64,000 nucleotides of DNA, taken from NCBI RefSeq assembly GCF_001854125.1, contig NZ_CP017715.1, positions 186,001-250,000 of the forward strand, given 5' to 3'. Position 1 is the first letter of the stretch, and each line of letters opens with the position of its first letter. Below the pieces are notes generated by a model. That model did not search any database and was not told the DNA's origin. It saw only the letters and a program-made list of their open reading frames with translations. Of the stretch, positions 37,330 to 47,200 are shown one piece after another. The stretch comes from Marinobacter salinus. GTDB taxonomy: Bacteria > Pseudomonadota > Gammaproteobacteria > Pseudomonadales > Oleiphilaceae. The translations under genes were made by a program, and so were the position numbers.

Positions 37330-37628
37330 CAATAAGCCGTTTTTAGTGAGAGGAATTTGGTCACCTTCATTCAGGCTACTCGTTGGCAAAGAACCTGTCG
37401 CTTACAGGTTCCTAATGGAGCGTTAACCTGGGCGACACCTATTCTGTGGTTCGACCGGCGACTTTTGCCTGGAGCTGCCTGTTGCCACTTCGAGGAGGCG
37501 CGAGTTGAAGTTTTATGCGCCGTTGCTGGTACGAATACTGCTTTGTTGTAAAGTGTTGTGGCGGCTGCCGATGCTCAAAGAGTCATACCCGATCAGCGCC
37601 GTCTTTTTTCAGGAACCAGGGAGGCAGC
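37330..37628. other. Divergent intergenic region with a stem-loop
   Basis: About 300 bases between the divergent membrane-protein and dehydrogenase genes. A perfect 8-bp inverted repeat with a five-base loop (GAACCTGT / ACAGGTTC, 37391-37411) lies about 60 bases upstream of the membrane-protein start. It could be an operator or the terminator of a small transcript. Open frames here have no ribosome binding site or family match. Confidence 0.45.
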
Positions 37629-38540
37629 ATGAAAGTTTCGGTAATCGGTATGGGCAATGTAGGCTCAACGCTTGCCTTCGTTCTGACATTGAAGAACATC
37701 GTGAAGGAGCTGGTTCTGGTCGGCCGCAGCAAAGAGTCGGTTATGGGTGATGTCCTTGACTTGCGCCATGGCCAGTTGTTTGTCAACACTCCCGCACAAG
37801 TGACGGCAGGGACGGTGGCGGATACGGCCGGCTCGGATGTGATTGCTGTTTGTGCCTCGGTTCCGACGCCGAAGAACATGAGCAGTCGCCTGGAGCTGGC
37901 GCAGGGCAATGTTGAATTAATGCAGGCGCTGATGCCCGAGCTTGCTCGCTTTTCACCAGACTGCAAGATTGTGATGGTGTCCAATCCGGTGGATGTTCTG
38001 GTGCACTATGCACTGGAATTTGGCGGTTTTCGTCCCAACCAGGTGATTGGCACCGGCACTCTGGTGGATTCGTCCAGGTTTCGCCAGTTGCTTGCGGAAG
38101 AGCTTCGTATCCATACCGAGGACATCCGTGCCTATATCCTTGGTGAACATGGTGACAGCCAGTTTCCGGCGATGAGTTGCGCCGATGTGGGCGGAGAGCC
38201 CCTGGATCCTACCCCCGGTCGATACGCGTTATTTGAGCAGGCTTCGCGCGCCGGTTTTGAGGTGCTCAAGCACAAAGGCTGTACCAATTACGCGGTAGCC
38301 CTGGCAGCGGCGGAGATCATCGAATGTATTGCAACTGACGCCAAACATACGCTGCCGGTCAGCCTTCGCGTTGATGGCTTTTTAGGTGTGAGCGACGTCT
38401 GTTTGAGCCTGCCGGCGGTGGTGGGTAGCAATGGTATCGAGCGGGTTTTGCATCCGCGGCTGAATGAGAGAGAGCAGGCGGCGTTTCTTCACAGTGCTGA
38501 CGTGGTCCGAAACGTTGTCACATCCGCGGAACCGGATTGA
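37629..38540 (+). CDS. Lactate/malate dehydrogenase family protein, unusual specificity loop
   Basis: A 303-residue NAD-dependent 2-hydroxyacid dehydrogenase. It has the Rossmann start VSVIGMGNVGSTLAFVL, the catalytic Asp-Arg region GTGTLVDSSRFRQLLAEEL and the catalytic His in ILGEHGDSQFPAMS. In the mobile specificity loop (ASVPTPKNMSSRLELAQGN, residues about 77-95), LDH has Gln and MDH has Arg at the discriminating position; here Thr or Pro aligns there. It is therefore not safely called LDH or MDH. GGGAGG lies upstream of ATG 37629. Confidence 0.85.
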   Translation: MKVSVIGMGNVGSTLAFVLTLKNIVKELVLVGRSKESVMGDVLDLRHGQLFVNTPAQVTAGTVADTAGSDVIAVCASVPTPKNMSSRLELAQGNVELMQALMPELARFSPDCKIVMVSNPVDVLVHYALEFGGFRPNQVIGTGTLVDSSRFRQLLAEELRIHTEDIRAYILGEHGDSQFPAMSCADVGGEPLDPTPGRYALFEQASRAGFEVLKHKGCTNYAVALAAAEIIECIATDAKHTLPVSLRVDGFLGVSDVCLSLPAVVGSNGIERVLHPRLNEREQAAFLHSADVVRNVVTSAEPD

Positions 38541-38600
38541 TCGTTTCAAGGTTCCCTTGCTGTAGTAACCTTTGCGTAAAGCCAGAGAGATAAAGGATCG

Positions 38601-39107
38601 ATGTCTGAAATGCTGTCCAAACCCGTGTCCTCGTCCGCCATTGAGAAACACGTATACAAAGTCTTTCCCAATGACATGAATGCCCACAATACGGTCTTCG
38701 GGGGCATGATCATGGCGAAGTGCGATCGCCTGGCCCTCGTGGTTGCCGAACGCCATTCGGCCCATGTTTGTGTCACCGCCGCAGTGGATTCCATACACTT
38801 TCGGGCGCCTGCCAAGGGAAACGATACCCTTCTGTTCAGCCTCTCCCTTAACCGCAGTTGGGGCTCGTCCATGGAAATCGGCGCCAAAGTGGAGGCGGAG
38901 AACAGCTATACCGGTGATACCCGGCACATTCTTTCGGCCTTCTTCACGTTCGTGGCTCTGGACGAGAATGATAAACCGGTGGATGTGCCGGCGATCACGC
39001 CTGAAACCGACGAGCAGAAGCGCCGTTATGACAATGCCCAGATCCGGAGGGAAGGGCGCCTCAAGACCCGGACCCAGTTGGCCCGCTCGGCTTCCGGGAG
39101 TTCCTGA
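38601..39107 (+). CDS. Hotdog-fold acyl-CoA thioesterase
   Basis: A 168-residue single hotdog domain of the YciA/acyl-CoA hydrolase type: VFPNDMNAHNTVFGGMIMAKCDRLA (read as two pieces), AAVDSIHFRAPAKGND and AFFTFVALDENDKPVDVP. It hydrolyses acyl-CoA to free acid and CoA in the cytoplasm; chain length is unknown. AAAGGAT precedes the ATG. A long opposite-strand frame over this gene is a shadow. Confidence 0.88.
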   Translation: MSEMLSKPVSSSAIEKHVYKVFPNDMNAHNTVFGGMIMAKCDRLALVVAERHSAHVCVTAAVDSIHFRAPAKGNDTLLFSLSLNRSWGSSMEIGAKVEAENSYTGDTRHILSAFFTFVALDENDKPVDVPAITPETDEQKRRYDNAQIRREGRLKTRTQLARSASGSS

Positions 39108-39203
39108 GCAGGACCTTCTCCGCCGAAAACTGCTATGTTGATAGTGAAGACGGTTTGATGGGCGTCTCACCGGGTTGCTTTGGTTAAGGGTTAGGGAGGG
39201 CGT

Positions 39204-39971
39204 ATGGATGTTCCGTCTGGCGGAGCCCAGCACTATATCCTCATGTTGATGCCCAGGCTCCTTCGTGAAATTGAAGAGCTGGGATTGCCTCATATTATCC
39301 GGACTTCCGGTTTTTCCGAACGGGAGGTCACAACCCTCTATTTTGAGTTCGTCTCCATCAAACGGGTGCTCCCGAGCAACCCGGATAGAATCGCTCCGGA
39401 AATCTGGGAACACCTGCTCTACTGCGTTCAGGTGATGAGCGCCATGGTGAGTGCGGCGTCTCTCGATGATCTGGTCCAGGCCCGTGAGCAGGCAGTACAG
39501 AAGTTCCTGCCTCATGCCCGAAGGGCCATCGAGGCTGAATACCGTGACCAGTGCCGCGAAGGCACGGTCGACCTCAGGCTGGCAGGCATGCTGCGCGATG
39601 AAGCCTCACCTGAGCATTCCCGGGATTTATGTATGGAAGCCATACGGCTGGAGCGGGAGCAGCGTCTGGAGTCAGTCAGGACTTTGTCGACTTCATCGCT
39701 GGGCAACCATTCGGCTCATATCGTTGAAGCGGCCAAGGCCTGGGTTGTTCGGGAAAACGCTGATCCGCCAGAAGACTTCAGCGTGATGGATCTGGTTATC
39801 CGGTTGCTGGACCTGCTGAAGCTGGTGCTGGCGATTGAAGGTGATAACAGTGCCAGGGCCGAGATTCCGGCCGATTTTTCAGTGGACAAAATTGTACTGG
39901 GAATAGGCAATGCCCTGTACCGCAAAGAGCTGGGCCTGCAGTCCTCCATGGTCAAATTCCCGCATCCTTGA
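39204..39971 (+). CDS. Uncharacterised helical protein
   Basis: A 255-residue soluble protein, mostly charged helix, not recognised. GGGAGGG lies 6-8 bases before ATG 39204, so it is probably a real gene. No signal peptide or membrane segment. It overlaps the 3' end of the convergent Lrp gene by 20 bases. Confidence 0.65.
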   Translation: MDVPSGGAQHYILMLMPRLLREIEELGLPHIIRTSGFSEREVTTLYFEFVSIKRVLPSNPDRIAPEIWEHLLYCVQVMSAMVSAASLDDLVQAREQAVQKFLPHARRAIEAEYRDQCREGTVDLRLAGMLRDEASPEHSRDLCMEAIRLEREQRLESVRTLSTSSLGNHSAHIVEAAKAWVVRENADPPEDFSVMDLVIRLLDLLKLVLAIEGDNSARAEIPADFSVDKIVLGIGNALYRKELGLQSSMVKFPHP

Positions 39972-40404
39972 CGTTTTCCATGACCACGAATGTGCTGGTT
40001 TGAAGTACGTGGGGTAGTGCGGAAATCTGCTCACCCAACACCTGCCTGTATTCGGCCATATTCCGCGTTCTGACTTTTAGCAGGTAATCAAAGTTGCCGG
40101 CAATCATGTGGCACTGCTCCACTGCCGATATCTGTTTCACCGCTTTATTAAAGGCTTCGAGGGCATTGCTGCTGGTGTCATTCAGGGTTACCTGAGCAAA
40201 GGCAATATGGCTCAGTCCCAGTTTGGTTTGATTGACCAGGGCCGTATAGCCTGTGATGTAACCCTGCTCTTCAAGCCGGCGCATGCGCACCTGGCATGGC
40301 GTTTTAGACAAGCCAACCCGGGAGGCAAGTTCAGTAACGGTGATCCTGGAATTCTTTTGCAGCTCCCGGATGATGGAGTGATCAATTCTATCCAGTTCGA
40401 CCAT
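39952..40404 (-). CDS. Lrp/AsnC-family regulator, possible PutR/BkdR type
   Basis: A 150-residue regulator: N-terminal helix-turn-helix (ELASRVGLSKTPCQVRMRRL, residues about 25-44) and a C-terminal RAM ligand domain (KVRTRNMAEYRQVLGEQISALPHV). It is divergent from NAD-GDH and one gene away from putA. Because PutA here lacks the autorepressor domain, this regulator is a good candidate for proline- or glutamate-dependent control, as PutR is in other bacteria. That is inference from position. Confidence 0.87.
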   Translation of the reverse strand: MVELDRIDHSIIRELQKNSRITVTELASRVGLSKTPCQVRMRRLEEQGYITGYTALVNQTKLGLSHIAFAQVTLNDTSSNALEAFNKAVKQISAVEQCHMIAGNFDYLLKVRTRNMAEYRQVLGEQISALPHVLQTSTFVVMENVKDAGI

Positions 40405-40565
40405 AATTTCGATTCCCGGTTAAATTTACGGCTATATCTTCAGCTAAATATAATCAAAATACCTGCTTTTGGAAACTATATGGTCAAAGCGACTTTCGGG
40501 ACTTCAGTATACTGAGTTAACGCCAGTCATAACCCCGCAATGATGGATTCCCCCGGAGAGTTCCG

Positions 40566-43500
40566 ATGACCGATTCCCGCGCCTTACAAAAACAAACTCT
40601 GCTGGAGCAGCTTGCCAATGTTCTTCAGGAACAGTCGCCCGATAGCGATGATTCCAGAGAGCTACGGGAAATTGTTGCCCGGATGGTGCAGGAGTCCCGT
40701 TCCTGGGATGACGATCTGCACGCCCAGCTGGTCTCGGCTTTTGGAGAAACGCTGGGCGGGCGTTATGCACAGGTGTTCAGCGGTGGTTTCCCGTCCACTT
40801 ACCGGGCCCGATTTTCAGTAGGCGAAGCAATCGCCGATATTGATCGTATTCAGTCCATTGCCGTCAGTTCCGATGTGCCCATGCGGTTTTACCAGCCAAG
40901 GGATCCTTCCGAATCCGGGTTGCATTTCAAACTCTACAGCCAGGGGCATCCGGTTGTGCTTTCCGATGTCATTCCCATTCTTGAAAACCTGGGAATGCGG
41001 GTATTGGGAGAGCACCCCTACCGGATTCAGCGAAGAGACGGAGAGACATTCGGTGTCAGCGACTTTAGCGTGGATGTTCACCCGCGTTGCCAGGAAGCAG
41101 ACCTTGAGAGTGCAAAGCCGCTGATACAGGCAGCATTCCGTGAGATCTGGAATGGCTTTGCAGAGAGTGACGAATTCAACCAGTTGGTCATGATGTCAGA
41201 TCTGGGCTGGCGGGAAGTTGTTCTCCTCCGGGCCTATTCGCGCTACGTAAAACAGCTTCGGTTCGGCTTCAGTCAGCCTTTCATTGCGGATGCCTTGGCT
41301 CGCCACATTGATATCACCACCAGGTTGGTTGCGCTCTTTCGGGTCCGATTCGATCCGGATCTGCCATCACCGGACAAGCGCAGTGCCATGGCGCAGAAGA
41401 TTGAGCAGGATATAGAGGCGGCACTCGAGGCAGTTGCAAGCCTGGACGATGATCGTATCCTCAGGCGGTTCTTCGTGCTGATAAAAGCCACGTTAAGAAC
41501 CAACTACTACCAGAGGCAGGAAACCGGTGAGTTCAAGAGTTATCTGGCTCTCAAGTTCGATCCCTCATCCATTCCGGATATTCCCAAGCCTCGACCAAGG
41601 TTCGAGATTTTTGTCTACTCACCCCGCGTGGAGGGTGTGCACCTGAGGGCAGGTCGTGTTGCCAGGGGCGGTTTGCGCTGGTCGGATCGAATTGAGGATT
41701 ACCGCACGGAAGTGCTTGGTCTGGTCAAGGCTCAGCAGGTAAAGAACTCCGTGATCGTTCCTGCCGGCGCCAAAGGTGGTTTTGTTGTCAAGCAGCCCCC
41801 TCAGGATGGCTCCAGGGAAGCGTTGCGGGCTGAAGGGGTTGCCTGTTACCAGACCTTTATTCGTGGGTTGCTGGACCTGACCGACAACCTGGATGGTGGT
41901 GTCGTGGTGCCGCCCGTGAATGTGGTTCGTCACGACGATGACGATACCTATCTGGTCGTGGCGGCGGACAAGGGTACTGCGACGTTTTCCGATATCGCAA
42001 ACCGGCTCGCCGAAGCGTATGGCTTCTGGCTGGGTGATGCGTTTGCCTCAGGCGGCAGCGAAGGGTATGACCACAAGAAAATGGGCATTACGGCCCGGGG
42101 CGCCTGGGAATCGGTGAAGCGCCACTTCCTGGAAAGGGGAGTGGAAACGCAGGCGGATGAGTTTACCGTCGTGGGTGTGGGTGACATGGCGGGCGATGTG
42201 TTCGGCAACGGTATGTTGCTATCCAGCAAAATTCGTCTTGTGGGCGCGTTCAACCACCAGCATATTTTTGTCGACCCGGCGCCTGATGCCCTGGCCTCGT
42301 TTTCCGAGCGCAGGCGCTTGTTCGAGCTCCCGGGATCAACCTGGGCCGATTATGATAGCCAGCTGATCAGCCAGGGTGGAGGCGTATTTTCCCGCGCATT
42401 GAAGTCGATTCCGGTGTCCCCCCAGATGCGGAAGGCTTTGGGGGTCAAGGCCCGAATCTTATCTCCAAACGAGCTGATCAGTGCCCTTCTGAAGGCGCCG
42501 GTAGATATGCTCTGGAACGGTGGCATCGGCACCTACGTGAAAGCGCGAACCGAGTCCCATGAAGATGTTGGCGACAAATCCAACGATGCTTTGCGAATCG
42601 ACAGTCATCAATTGCGTTGCAAGGTGCTCGGTGAAGGCGGCAACCTCGGGGTTACTCAGCTGGCCCGCATTGACTTTGCCAGGGGCGGCGGTTCGGCGAA
42701 TACGGACTTTATCGACAACGCCGGGGGAGTCGATTGCTCGGATCATGAGGTTAACATCAAGATCCTGCTGAACGAGCTGGTGCATCAGCAACACCTGACG
42801 CTTGCGGCGAGAAACCGTATGCTGAAGGCGATGACGCCGGAAGTCGCGGAACTGGTGCTGAAAAATAACTACCGTCAGGCGATGACGTTGAGTCTGGCTC
42901 AGAGTGGCGCAGTCGCCTCCGGCGATGAGTATGATCGGCTCATGCGGCGCCTGGAGAGTGAGGGGAAGCTGGATCGGGCGCTGGAATTCCTGCCGGATGA
43001 CGAGGTCCTGCAAGAGCGCCGGGAAAAGGGGCAGGGGCTGACCAGGCCGGAGCTGTCGGTACTGGTGTCTTACGCAAAAATCGAGTTGAAGCAGGGCTTG
43101 TTCAAGTCTCCCATCGTGCAGGATCACCGATTTGCCCCTGCACTGTATTCCGCTTTTCCAGCCTCTCTGCTGTGTGCGTTCCCCGAGGCGATAAATGCGC
43201 ATCCGTTGCGTGCGGAAATCTCTTCCACGCAGATCGCAAACGATATCGTCAATCGCATGGGTAGCACCTGGGTCGACCGGATCCGCAATGCGACCGGGGC
43301 TGATTTCGGTCGGATTGCCGCTGCCTACCTGATCTCCCTTCGAATTCATGACGTAGACGCCCAATGGGAGCAGATAGAAAAGCTCGATGGGAAAGTCAGT
43401 TGGCCGGTGCAGGCGAAGTTGTTTGGCGATGCCATCCACCTGGTTACCCGTAGTACCAGCTGGTTGTTACATAACTGCCGGAATGACCTGGACCCCGCTG

Positions 43501-44078
43501 CCTGCGAGGCCCATTACCGGGGGCCTCTGGCAGAGGTGATGGCGTCCAGGGAACATCTGGAATCGGTGATCCCTGCAAGTCGTTGGCAGGAAAGCTATGC
43601 TGACTATTGTAAACGTGCGGTTCCTGAAGACTTGGCGGCTTGGTGTGCTTCGGCGGGAAGTCGCTACTGGCTGATGGATATGATCGAAATATCACGTCAG
43701 CTGGACCAGAAACTGGAATCGGTAGCCTGGGTGTATTTCCGGTTGGGAGAGAGTCTCAACCTGACCTGGCTGGACGGCCAGATGCGAACGTTCCGGGCGC
43801 AGGGGCACTGGCAGGTTCTGGCGACTATTCACTATAGGGACGAGCTGGATTACCAGTTGCGGAATCTCACATCCAGTGTGTTGTCCGCAGAGGTGCCCGG
43901 GGCTCCGAACGATGGGTCCCCACGGCAATTACTGGAGGCGTGGCGCGATGACAAGCAAACGCTGCTGGGCCGCTGGAAAAAGATGCTGAGTGACATGCAA
44001 GCTGCCAAAGAAGTCGATTGCGCCGTTTTTTCTGTTGCCCACGGCGTACTCAGAGAGCTTGCCCTGAAGGTTGGGTAG
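40566..44078 (+). CDS. gdhB: NAD-specific glutamate dehydrogenase, large class, N-terminally short
   Basis: A 1170-residue member of the large bacterial NAD-GDH family, which deaminates glutamate to 2-oxoglutarate. The catalytic domain is complete: ARGGLRWSDRIEDYRTEVLG from residue 366, PAGAKGGFVVKQ, then the Rossmann part (VVGVGDMAGDVFGNGMLLS), and the long helical C-terminus. Typical members are about 1600 residues with N-terminal ACT-like regulatory domains. Here those are missing: GGAGAG lies just before the ATG and the Lrp gene occupies the space upstream. Allosteric control may therefore be lost. Confidence 0.87.
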   Translation: MTDSRALQKQTLLEQLANVLQEQSPDSDDSRELREIVARMVQESRSWDDDLHAQLVSAFGETLGGRYAQVFSGGFPSTYRARFSVGEAIADIDRIQSIAVSSDVPMRFYQPRDPSESGLHFKLYSQGHPVVLSDVIPILENLGMRVLGEHPYRIQRRDGETFGVSDFSVDVHPRCQEADLESAKPLIQAAFREIWNGFAESDEFNQLVMMSDLGWREVVLLRAYSRYVKQLRFGFSQPFIADALARHIDITTRLVALFRVRFDPDLPSPDKRSAMAQKIEQDIEAALEAVASLDDDRILRRFFVLIKATLRTNYYQRQETGEFKSYLALKFDPSSIPDIPKPRPRFEIFVYSPRVEGVHLRAGRVARGGLRWSDRIEDYRTEVLGLVKAQQVKNSVIVPAGAKGGFVVKQPPQDGSREALRAEGVACYQTFIRGLLDLTDNLDGGVVVPPVNVVRHDDDDTYLVVAADKGTATFSDIANRLAEAYGFWLGDAFASGGSEGYDHKKMGITARGAWESVKRHFLERGVETQADEFTVVGVGDMAGDVFGNGMLLSSKIRLVGAFNHQHIFVDPAPDALASFSERRRLFELPGSTWADYDSQLISQGGGVFSRALKSIPVSPQMRKALGVKARILSPNELISALLKAPVDMLWNGGIGTYVKARTESHEDVGDKSNDALRIDSHQLRCKVLGEGGNLGVTQLARIDFARGGGSANTDFIDNAGGVDCSDHEVNIKILLNELVHQQHLTLAARNRMLKAMTPEVAELVLKNNYRQAMTLSLAQSGAVASGDEYDRLMRRLESEGKLDRALEFLPDDEVLQERREKGQGLTRPELSVLVSYAKIELKQGLFKSPIVQDHRFAPALYSAFPASLLCAFPEAINAHPLRAEISSTQIANDIVNRMGSTWVDRIRNATGADFGRIAAAYLISLRIHDVDAQWEQIEKLDGKVSWPVQAKLFGDAIHLVTRSTSWLLHNCRNDLDPAACEAHYRGPLAEVMASREHLESVIPASRWQESYADYCKRAVPEDLAAWCASAGSRYWLMDMIEISRQLDQKLESVAWVYFRLGESLNLTWLDGQMRTFRAQGHWQVLATIHYRDELDYQLRNLTSSVLSAEVPGAPNDGSPRQLLEAWRDDKQTLLGRWKKMLSDMQAAKEVDCAVFSVAHGVLRELALKVG

Positions 44079-44248
44079 CAGTCATTGTGTAGGCATATCG
44101 ACTGAAAATTAATTTTTATATAGAGAATAGGTAAATTTTAATTAAGAAAAAAAAGCATATCGGTTTGCTTGCCAGGTTCTTATAGACAAATAGTCTTTGT
44201 TGATCTCGGTAGAATGCGGGAGAGACAAATAACTAAGAGGGTACAATT
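44079..44248. promoter_or_regulatory. AT-rich region upstream of putA
   Basis: A 170-base gap with a strongly AT-rich stretch at 44105-44160, including an A-run and TTTATATAG-like sequences, unlike the rest of the window. Such curved DNA is where Lrp-type proteins and promoters usually sit. TAGAAT at about 44209-44214 could be a -10 element. No -35 is convincing. Confidence 0.4.
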
Positions 44249-47200
44249 ATGAGACCGCAGCAGTCACAGACTCCTGAGCTTGTCGATAGCCGGCAGGCGA
44301 TACGCGATTATTACCTCGCTGATGAGCATAAGGTGATTCACGAGATGATTGCTGGTGCTCAGTTGTCCCAGGCCGAGCGCGAGGCAATCTCTGCCCGTGC
44401 AGCCAATCTGGTGCGCGGTGTCCGCAAGAACGCCAAGTCCACGATCATGGAAAAGTTCCTGGCAGAGTATGGTCTCACCACGAAAGAAGGTGTTGCCCTG
44501 ATGTGTCTTGCCGAAGCACTGCTCCGCGTGCCGGACAGCACTACTATTAACGACCTTATCGAAGACAAGATTACATCGGGTGCCTGGGGTACGCATGTGG
44601 GTAAAGCGTCTTCTCCGCTGATCAACACCGCAACGGTTGCCTTGTTGATGACCAGTAACCTGCTGAAAGACTCCGAGCGTCACAGCGTGGGCGATACGCT
44701 GCGTAAACTGCTCAAACGGTTTGGTGAGCCGGTGATTCGCACGGTGGCCGGTCAGGCAATGAAAGAAATGGGCCGCCAGTTCGTTTTGGGTCGCGACATT
44801 AACGAAGCGCAGGACGAAGCCAGAGACTACATGGCCAAGGGCTACACCTACTCTTATGACATGCTGGGTGAAGCTGCCCGTACTGACGATGATGCCCAGC
44901 GTTATTACGAGTCCTATTCCAATGCGATCGACAGCATTGCCAAGGCCTGCAAGGGTGACGTTCGCAGGAATCCGGGTATCTCTGTAAAGCTGTCTGCGCT
45001 CCTGGCCCGCTATGAGTATGGTAACAAGGAGCGGGTCATGAAGGAGTTGCTGCCCCGAGCCCGCAAGCTCGTGAAAAAAGCGGCAGCCGCGAACATGGGC
45101 TTCAACATTGATGCCGAGGAACAGGACCGACTGGATCTCTCGCTCGATGTCATCGAAGCGATTGTGTCAGATCCGGAACTGGCAGGCTGGGATGGCTTTG
45201 GTGTTGTGGTTCAGGCCTATGGCAAGCGCTCTTCCTTCACGCTGGACTGGCTCTACGGTCTGGCCGAGAAGTACGATCGCCACTTTATGGTGCGCCTGGT
45301 GAAAGGTGCATACTGGGATGCTGAAATCAAACGTGCACAGGTTATGGGCCTGAATGGCTTCCCGGTATTTACCCGTAAAGCGTGCAGTGACGTTTCATTC
45401 CTGTCGTGTGCGACCAAACTGCTGAACATGACCAATCGGATCTATCCGCAGTTTGCCACTCACAATGCCCATTCGGTATCGGCCATCCTTGAGTTGGCGA
45501 AGTCCGGGGGCGTGGAAAATTATGAGTTCCAGCGTCTGCATGGCATGGGTGAATCCCTGCACGATGAAGTACTGAAAGCCAGTGGCGTTCCTTGCCGTAT
45601 TTATGCGCCGGTCGGCCCTCACAAAGATCTGCTGGCGTACCTGGTTCGTCGTCTGCTGGAAAACGGTGCCAACAGTTCATTTGTGAACCAGATCGTTGAT
45701 AAGCGCATTACGCCGGAAGAGATTGCCAAAGACCCGATTGATTCGGTTAAGGAAATGGGGAACAACATTTCCAGCAAGGCAATCGTGCACCCCTTCAAGC
45801 TGTTTGGGGAGCAGCGTCGTAACTCCAAGGGCTGGGATATTACCGATCCGGTTACGGTGCAAGAGATTGATGCGGGGCGCGATGCCTTCCGCGACCATCG
45901 CTGGAAGGGTGGCCCTGTGATTGCCGGTGACCTGTCCGGTGCGGAAGTCCAGGTGGTGCGTAACCCGGCCAACCCGGAAGACACCGTTGGCCACGTCACC
46001 CAAGCGTCCGAGGAAGACGTGAATACGGCTATTATAGCGGCTCAGGAAGGCTTCAAAGCCTGGTCCGCCAGGACCGCCGAAGAGCGGGCGGAATGCCTCC
46101 GAAAAGTGGCTGACTTGTATGAAGAAAATGCCTATGAGCTGTTTGCATTGGCTACCCGTGAGGCCGGCAAGTCGCTGCTGGATGGCGTTGCCGAGATTCG
46201 CGAGGCGGTGGACTTTGCGCTGTTTTATGCCAACGAGGGCGTTCGGTACGAGGACAGCGGAGATGCGCGCGGGGTAATGGTGTGCATTTCCCCCTGGAAC
46301 TTCCCGCTGGCCATCTTTACCGGCCAGATCATGGCGAACCTGGTGGCGGGTAATGCGGTTCTGGCGAAGCCGGCCGAGCAGACATCACTTCTGGCCGTGC
46401 GCGCTGTGGAGTTGATGCACCAAGCGGGCATTCCCAAAGAAGTGATCCAATTGCTGCCGGGCACCGGCGCCACGGTCGGTGGAGCTCTGACATCCGACTC
46501 CCGTGTGTCCGGCGTGTGCTTCACCGGTTCAACCGCAACAGCCCAGCGCATTAACAAGGTGATGACCGAAAATATGGCGCCGGATGCCCCGCTGGTCGCG
46601 GAAACCGGTGGCCTGAACGCCATGATCGTGGACTCCACCGCACTGCCGGAACAGGTGGTCCGGGATGTGCTGGCGTCTTCCTTCCAGAGTGCAGGGCAAC
46701 GTTGTTCCGCACTGCGTATGCTCTATGTCCAGAAAGACATTGCCGACAATCTGCTGAACATGCTTTATGGCGCAATGGATGAGCTTGGTATCGGCGACCC
46801 CTGGCTGCTTTCCACGGACGTCGGTCCGGTGATCGATGAGACTGCCCGTAAGAAAATCACCGATCACTGCAACGCGTATGAGGCCAAGGGACGTTTGCTT
46901 AAAAAGATGCCGGTCCCTGAAAACGGCACTTTTGTTTCCCCGGCCGTGATCAGTGTCAGCGGTATTGAAGAACTGGAAGAAGAGATCTTTGGCCCGGTGC
47001 TGCATGTGGCCACCTTTGCCGCCAAAGACATCGACAAGGTTGTTGATTCGGTGAACGCCAAGGGCTACGGCCTGACATTCGGTATTCACAGCCGGGTTGA
47101 TCGCCGTGTTGAGCGCATCTCAAGCCGGATAAAGGTTGGCAACACCTACGTTAACCGGAACCAGATCGGTGCAATCGTGGGCTCTCAGCCCTTCGGTGGT

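Noticed and set aside
38382-39515. Long minus-strand open frame (377 codons) over the thioesterase gene
   Set aside because: It lies opposite two well-supported genes, has no family resemblance and no ribosome binding site; a shadow of codon bias.
40405-40565. Missing N-terminus of GDH in another frame upstream
   Set aside because: The 161-base gap is too short and the Lrp gene occupies the DNA beyond it.
42459-43439. Minus-strand open frame of 326 codons inside the GDH gene
   Set aside because: Opposite the conserved GDH coding sequence with no recognisable features.
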